DNA of 64,000 nucleotides, taken from assembly GCA_963573385.1 (NCBI GenBank), contig CAUYLG010076774.1, forward strand, positions 1 through 64,000. Direction: 5' to 3'. The notes under the pieces are model-generated. The model was not told where the DNA came from and searched no databases. It was given only the letters and a program-made list of their open reading frames with translations. The position numbers and the translations under genes were made by a program. The number at the start of each line of letters is the position of its first letter. Position 1 is the stretch's first letter. Below, piece after piece: positions 60,170-64,000 of this stretch. The stretch comes from Cacajao melanocephalus. Its lineage: Eukaryota > Chordata > Mammalia > Primates > Pitheciidae.

Positions 60170-60715
60170 CCACCATCCATCTTCAGAAATTTTTCACCTT
60201 CTCCAACTGAAACTCTGTACCCATTAAATACCAACTCCTCATCCACCCTATCCTCAGCCCCTGGCAATCACCATTTTACATTCTGTCTCGATGAATTTGA
60301 CTACTCTAGATACCTCATACAAGTGAAATCACACCTTATTTGTTCTTTCATGACTGGCTAATTTTATTTAGCAGAATGTCTTCAAGGTTTATCTGTGTTG
60401 TAGAAAATGCCAGAATTTCTTTCCTTTTATGTCTGAATAATAGTCCATTGTATGCGTATACCACATTTTCTTTATTAATTCATTGATGGACATTTGGGTT
60501 GATTCCACATTTGGCTATTGCAAATAATGCTGTTATAAACATGGGTGCACTAATATCTGAGTGCCTACTTTTACTTCTTTGGGTGAATACTGAGAAGTAA
60601 AATTACGTAATAATATGGCAATTCTAAGTTTATTTTTTTTTTATTTCAATACTTTTTTCCACAGAGGCTGACCATTTTACATTCCTATCAGCAATGTTTA
60701 AGTTTCACTATTAGT
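60170..60715 (-). mobile_element. Old L1M 3' end
   Basis: Antisense L1 3'UTR/ORF2 end: 'ggcaatcaccattttac', 'gtcttcaaggtttatctgtg', 'gaataatagtccattgtatg', 'gattgatggacatttggg' style blocks in order, as in 34830-35230 but truncated. Confidence 0.75.
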
Positions 60716-60974
60716 CAGATATACCTTTAAGAAAAATCTCTATCAAATCCAGAGCAGAAGAATACTGCACTGGAAATTGTTTTTCATCTAGAAGGCAGTA
60801 CCACTTGACTAAGCCTGGGAAGCAGAGAGAATGTAAGGCCAGGATATTGTTTCCTATCTTAAGTGTTACTCACATTTCCTGCCTATTTGTCTTCTATAAA
60901 TATGTTTATTATTGACTGTCTAGCCAAAGTAACTTCAGGTATGTCAAAAATGAGTTCAAGGTCTTGGGAAAAAA
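60716..60974. other. Unique DNA
   Basis: No feature recognised. Confidence 0.4.
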
Positions 60975-61235
60975 TAATACTAACAACAACTAACATTTGT
61001 TAAATACTTATTATATGAATAGACACTGATTCACGTTAACAGCATTTTTAATTTAATCATGAAAACAACCGTGGAAACTTGATCCTATTACTGTGTCATT
61101 TTAGAGATTAAAAAACCTGAAACTTAAGAGAGACTAAGTAATTTTCCCAGGTTAAGTTACTGCTAGTAAGGAGCAGAGATTTTAATATAGGTCTGCCTGA
61201 TTCCAGAGATCATGCTTTTAATACTATCTTCCTAT
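60975..61235 (+). repeat. MIRb, near full length
   Basis: 'ctaacatttgttaaatactta', then 'ttagagattaaaaaacctgaaac', then 'aggtctgcctgattcc' and 'catgcttttaatactatc' follow the complete MIRb order. Confidence 0.75.
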
Positions 61236-61304
61236 TTCCATTAAATATTTGTAATACTACATACTAAATATTTGCAATGTTAATTTCCTATTTCCATCAA
61301 ATCA

Positions 61305-61430
61305 AATCAAACATTTATTTAGCACCTACTATGCCCCAGAGATTATTCTAAGCTTTAGAAATATATCTGTGACGAAAACAAAAAAAATTCCTGCCCTTGT
61401 AGTGGTTTTATTCTTGTGGAGATATACAAC
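61305..61430 (+). repeat. L2 fragment
   Basis: 'catttatttagcacctactatgcccc', then 'tcctgcccttgtagtgg' match L2. A nearby small duplication of 'ttcctatttccat' (61228 and 61286) flanks it. Confidence 0.6.
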
Positions 61431-61524
61431 AGTCTGAGTCCCAGAATGATTTCTGCTCATTGGCTCTTAAGTGTCAGCTCATCTGGCATCTTACTCTTAT
61501 TATAGCACTTTCTCCTTGGCTTAG

Positions 61525-61720
61525 GAAAGTAGTACAGCAAAATGTTTAAGAGTATGGATATTCCAGCCATACTTCCTAGGGTTTGAATCCTAGCCCTGAT
61601 ACTTACCAAACCTTTGCATCCCACATGGAGGTATTATAAAGTGTTAATACACGTGATGCACTTAGCACCATTCTTGGAAACATTAAACACTCAAAAACAT
61701 ATGCTGTTATTATTATATGA
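61525..61720 (+). repeat. MIR
   Basis: 'atgtttaagagtatggatattcc', then 'gtttgaatcctagccctgatac', then 'acttagcaccattcttgg' follow the MIR order. Confidence 0.7.
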
Positions 61721-62425
61721 CAGTAAGTTGCATCTGTCAGGCTCACAATTACTTTTCAGCAGTATCATATGCAGTGGGCTACATGGTTGTCCAATGATAA
61801 GATTCTAAATATGCACACAGCTCCAGCCTGTTTCTTTGACTCTCCAGAGTTCTTACTGGATACTACCTGTAAACACAGGATAACAAGTTCAGAATTTTCA
61901 AGAAATCTGTACGAAGACTGGACTTAGAAGCAGGTGCTCCTCCCTAACCTAGAAAAGGCCCCAAAAGAGGCCCATTGCAGTCCCTCTGCACTCAATAGCT
62001 TATCATCATCTTTTATTCAGTCAAAAATATTTCTTGAGTGCTTATTCCATGTTAGGCATTGCATTTGGCCCAAGGGATATGGATGTGCCTATACCATCAT
62101 GGAATCTATATTGTAGTGAAGGGAGACAGAACATAAACTCATAAACAAGTAAGTAAAGCATAAGGCTATAATAACTGGCATAAAAAAATCTTGTAAGTGA
62201 ATGTAAATAAGTAACAGTAAAGAGAAAATGCAACTTTAGGGAGGTTGGCCAAGGGAGGGAGGACCTCTCTGAGGAAGTGAAAATTCAGCTGAGACCTAAA
62301 GGATAAAAAGAGTGAGTCATGGAAAGATCTTAAATCCCAGACAGAGTCAAAGGCAAGGGAAAAAGCCACAAGAACCAATATGGGGATATTTGAGGGACAG
62401 AATATGGTGAGTATGACTACAGCAT

Positions 62426-62431
<6 letters not shown>

Positions 62432-62466
<35 letters not shown>
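62432..62466. repeat. (GA)n microsatellite
   Basis: About 17 GA units inside the L2. Confidence 0.95.
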
Positions 62467-62469
<3 letters not shown>

Positions 62470-62540
62470 AGGAGATTAGACTCAAGAAATAAAGAAGAGT
62501 CAGAATAAATAGTACTCCTAGGCCATGTAGGCCATGGATT

Positions 62541-62808
62541 TATTTATTCATTTATTTATTTGAGATGGAGTCTTGCTCTATTGCCCAGGCTGGAGTGCAG
62601 TGGTACGATCTCAGCTCACTAAATCTCTGCCTCTCAAGTAGCTGGGATTACAGGCACCCACCACTACATCTGGCTAATTTTTGTATTTTTAGTACAGATA
62701 GAGTTTCACTATCTTGACCAGGCTGGTCTCAAACTCCTGACCTCAAGTGATCCTCCCACCTCGGCCTCCCAAAGTGCTGGGCTTAAAGGCATAAGCCACC
62801 ACACCCAG
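62541..62808 (-). mobile_element. Alu, antisense, internally short
   Basis: TTTA-type tail head at 62541-62562, then Alu sequence with a small internal deletion around 62620-62632. A perfect 9-bp target duplication, ccatggatt, at 62532-62540 and 62809-62817. Confidence 0.95.
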
Positions 62809-62817
62809 CCATGGATT

Positions 62818-63115
62818 CATTTTAAATATTCGTTGCCCCATATGGTTGCCACTAGTCACATGCAGTTATTGAACACTTGACATGTGGTTAATCCAGAGAT
62901 GTGCTTAATGTGAAAAGCAGAATGTAAAATATCTTGTTCCTATTTTTAATGGTGACATGTTGAAATCACATTTTGTATATTTTGGATTCAATAAATACAT
63001 TATTAAAATTAATTTCATCTATTTCTTTTTGCATCTTTAAATGTGGTTACTAGAAAATTCTAAATTACATATGCGGCTTGTATTTGAGGCTCACATATTT
63101 TTATCAAGCAGTGCT
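62818..63115. repeat. Old dispersed repeat, probably a hAT-type DNA transposon
   Basis: 'ggttgccactagtcacatgcag' near the left and 'caagcagtgctgttct' at the right resemble the ends of a nonautonomous hAT element common in mammals. Ends are worn. Family not assigned. Confidence 0.4.
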
Positions 63116-63454
63116 GTTCTAAGTAAAATTGAAGCCTCCGTGTATTTTGAGAAGAGAGTTACATGACAGATGTGTTTTGAAAAGATCACCCAGACTACTG
63201 AATGTATTATTAGAGGAGAGGGCAAGAGTAGATGCAGGAAGAGCAAATAAGAGGCTATTACATGAAAGAGGTGATGCTGTCTTGAATTAGTGAGGGAACA
63301 GTACACATCAAGAAGAATGGTACTTGTCTGGGACATTTTGAGAATAAGGGAGACTTACTAATGGATTGGATGCAGGGACATAAAGAACTAATAATAAAAG
63401 TATCTTTTTAATTTAACAGTTTTCTGTATGTTAAGTGGCTCTGTTGAGCACTAC

Positions 63455-63600
63455 CAAGTCATCATCCCTATTTTACAGAGGAGAAAACTGGAACTCAGAG
63501 ATATCACAAGCTAGCAAGTAATCCAGACACTTACGTACAGAATTCTTTATAGATCCAGCTTTTAAATTAGAATTCTAAGCTAATATGCTATACAATAATT
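63455..63600 (+). repeat. MIR fragment
   Basis: 'ccctattttacagaggagaaaactggaactcagag' pattern, the MIR core. Confidence 0.65.
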
Positions 63601-63639
63601 CTGACTTTCTGCCCCATAATCCCCTTCTAATATGTTGCT

Positions 63640-64000
63640 ATTATTCTCATACCTAGGCTTCAGGGTCCTAATGAAACGGCAGAGTTCCCTTATCCCCTTT
63701 GCAATACAGGGAACAGGGGTGTGGCCCCCTTGGTCGCCCCACTGCCTTGCCCCTCAAACCCTAGGGGGAGCATGTAAACAGGCAGGGGCAGAGGCTGTGG
63801 GGAGTGCTTTTGAACTTCTGCCCCACAGCAATGTTTAGGAATGGGTCTTAGTGATTCCCAAAGCCCAAATGGGCATGTGTTACAGTGTGCTCATTCAGGT
63901 TTGCCATCTGCAGACAGCTTGTGTTAATCATAACCGGCTCAGTAGATCCTCTACCTTAGGACAGGGGACCAGTGTGACAGCCTGGGTTCTTGCCCAGTGT
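63640..64000. mobile_element. GC-rich LTR-like sequence running off the window
   Basis: A sharp rise in GC at about 63680, unlike the preceding 10 kb, with short G/C-rich blocks typical of ERV LTRs. It continues past the window end, so neither its end nor its family can be fixed. A 68-codon frame (63632-63838) has no features. Confidence 0.35.

Larger units (their letters stand above)
62005..63400 (+). repeat. L2 split by an Alu and another repeat
   Basis: 'ttcttgagtgcttattccatgttaggc' and 'gacctctctgaggaagtg' to 62426, then L2 sequence resumes at about 63130 ('ttttgaaaagatcacccag', 'aatggattggatgcaggg'). The whole reads as one L2 once the inserts are removed. Confidence 0.65.

Overview
This is vertebrate, almost certainly primate (most likely human), nuclear DNA. 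The window holds Alu elements with target-site duplications, primate-type and older mammalian L1 elements in both orientations, ERVL-MaLR and ERV-L LTRs, a class II endogenous retrovirus, many worn MIR and L2 copies, and dinucleotide microsatellites. I see no convincing host protein-coding gene, tRNA, rRNA, CRISPR array or bacterial-type operon. Every coding region I can name is a decayed transposon or retrovirus gene.

Layout. 1-12950: two antisense L1 pieces. The larger (1416-12950) is an old L1 split by a solo LTR (1559-2122), a truncated younger L1 3' end (2235-2551) and a class II ERV provirus (4987-9311), which itself carries an Alu (6341-6654). 13010-18041: a younger antisense L1 with target duplications and an internal deletion that removes the ORF2 endonuclease. 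18042-20852: mostly unique DNA with an MSTA LTR. 20853-26452: a sense L1 interrupted by another L1 3' end and an Alu, ending in a cut-off Alu. 26453-27969: L2 and a MaLR LTR. 27970-39410: two old L1s tail to tail (+ then -), forming a large diverged inverted repeat. 39411-41293: an antisense ERV LTR carrying an Alu and one arm of an unexplained inverted repeat whose partner lies about 1.1 kb away. 42280-46559: a decayed ERV-L provirus (protease, RT, integrase and dUTPase remnants plus 3' LTR). 46565-49200: an old L1 whose two parts point in opposite directions. 49201-64000: quieter, older DNA with unique stretches, MIR/L2 fossils, microsatellites, one solo MLT2-type LTR, one Alu and a GC-rich LTR-like end.

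The elements do not work together as a system. The window is a layered record of insertions, and nesting gives their relative ages: L2/MIR oldest, then old L1M copies, then ERV-L/MaLR, then the class II ERV and younger L1s, then Alus. Family names come from recognising consensus-like sequence by eye. Subfamily assignments and divergences were not computed.
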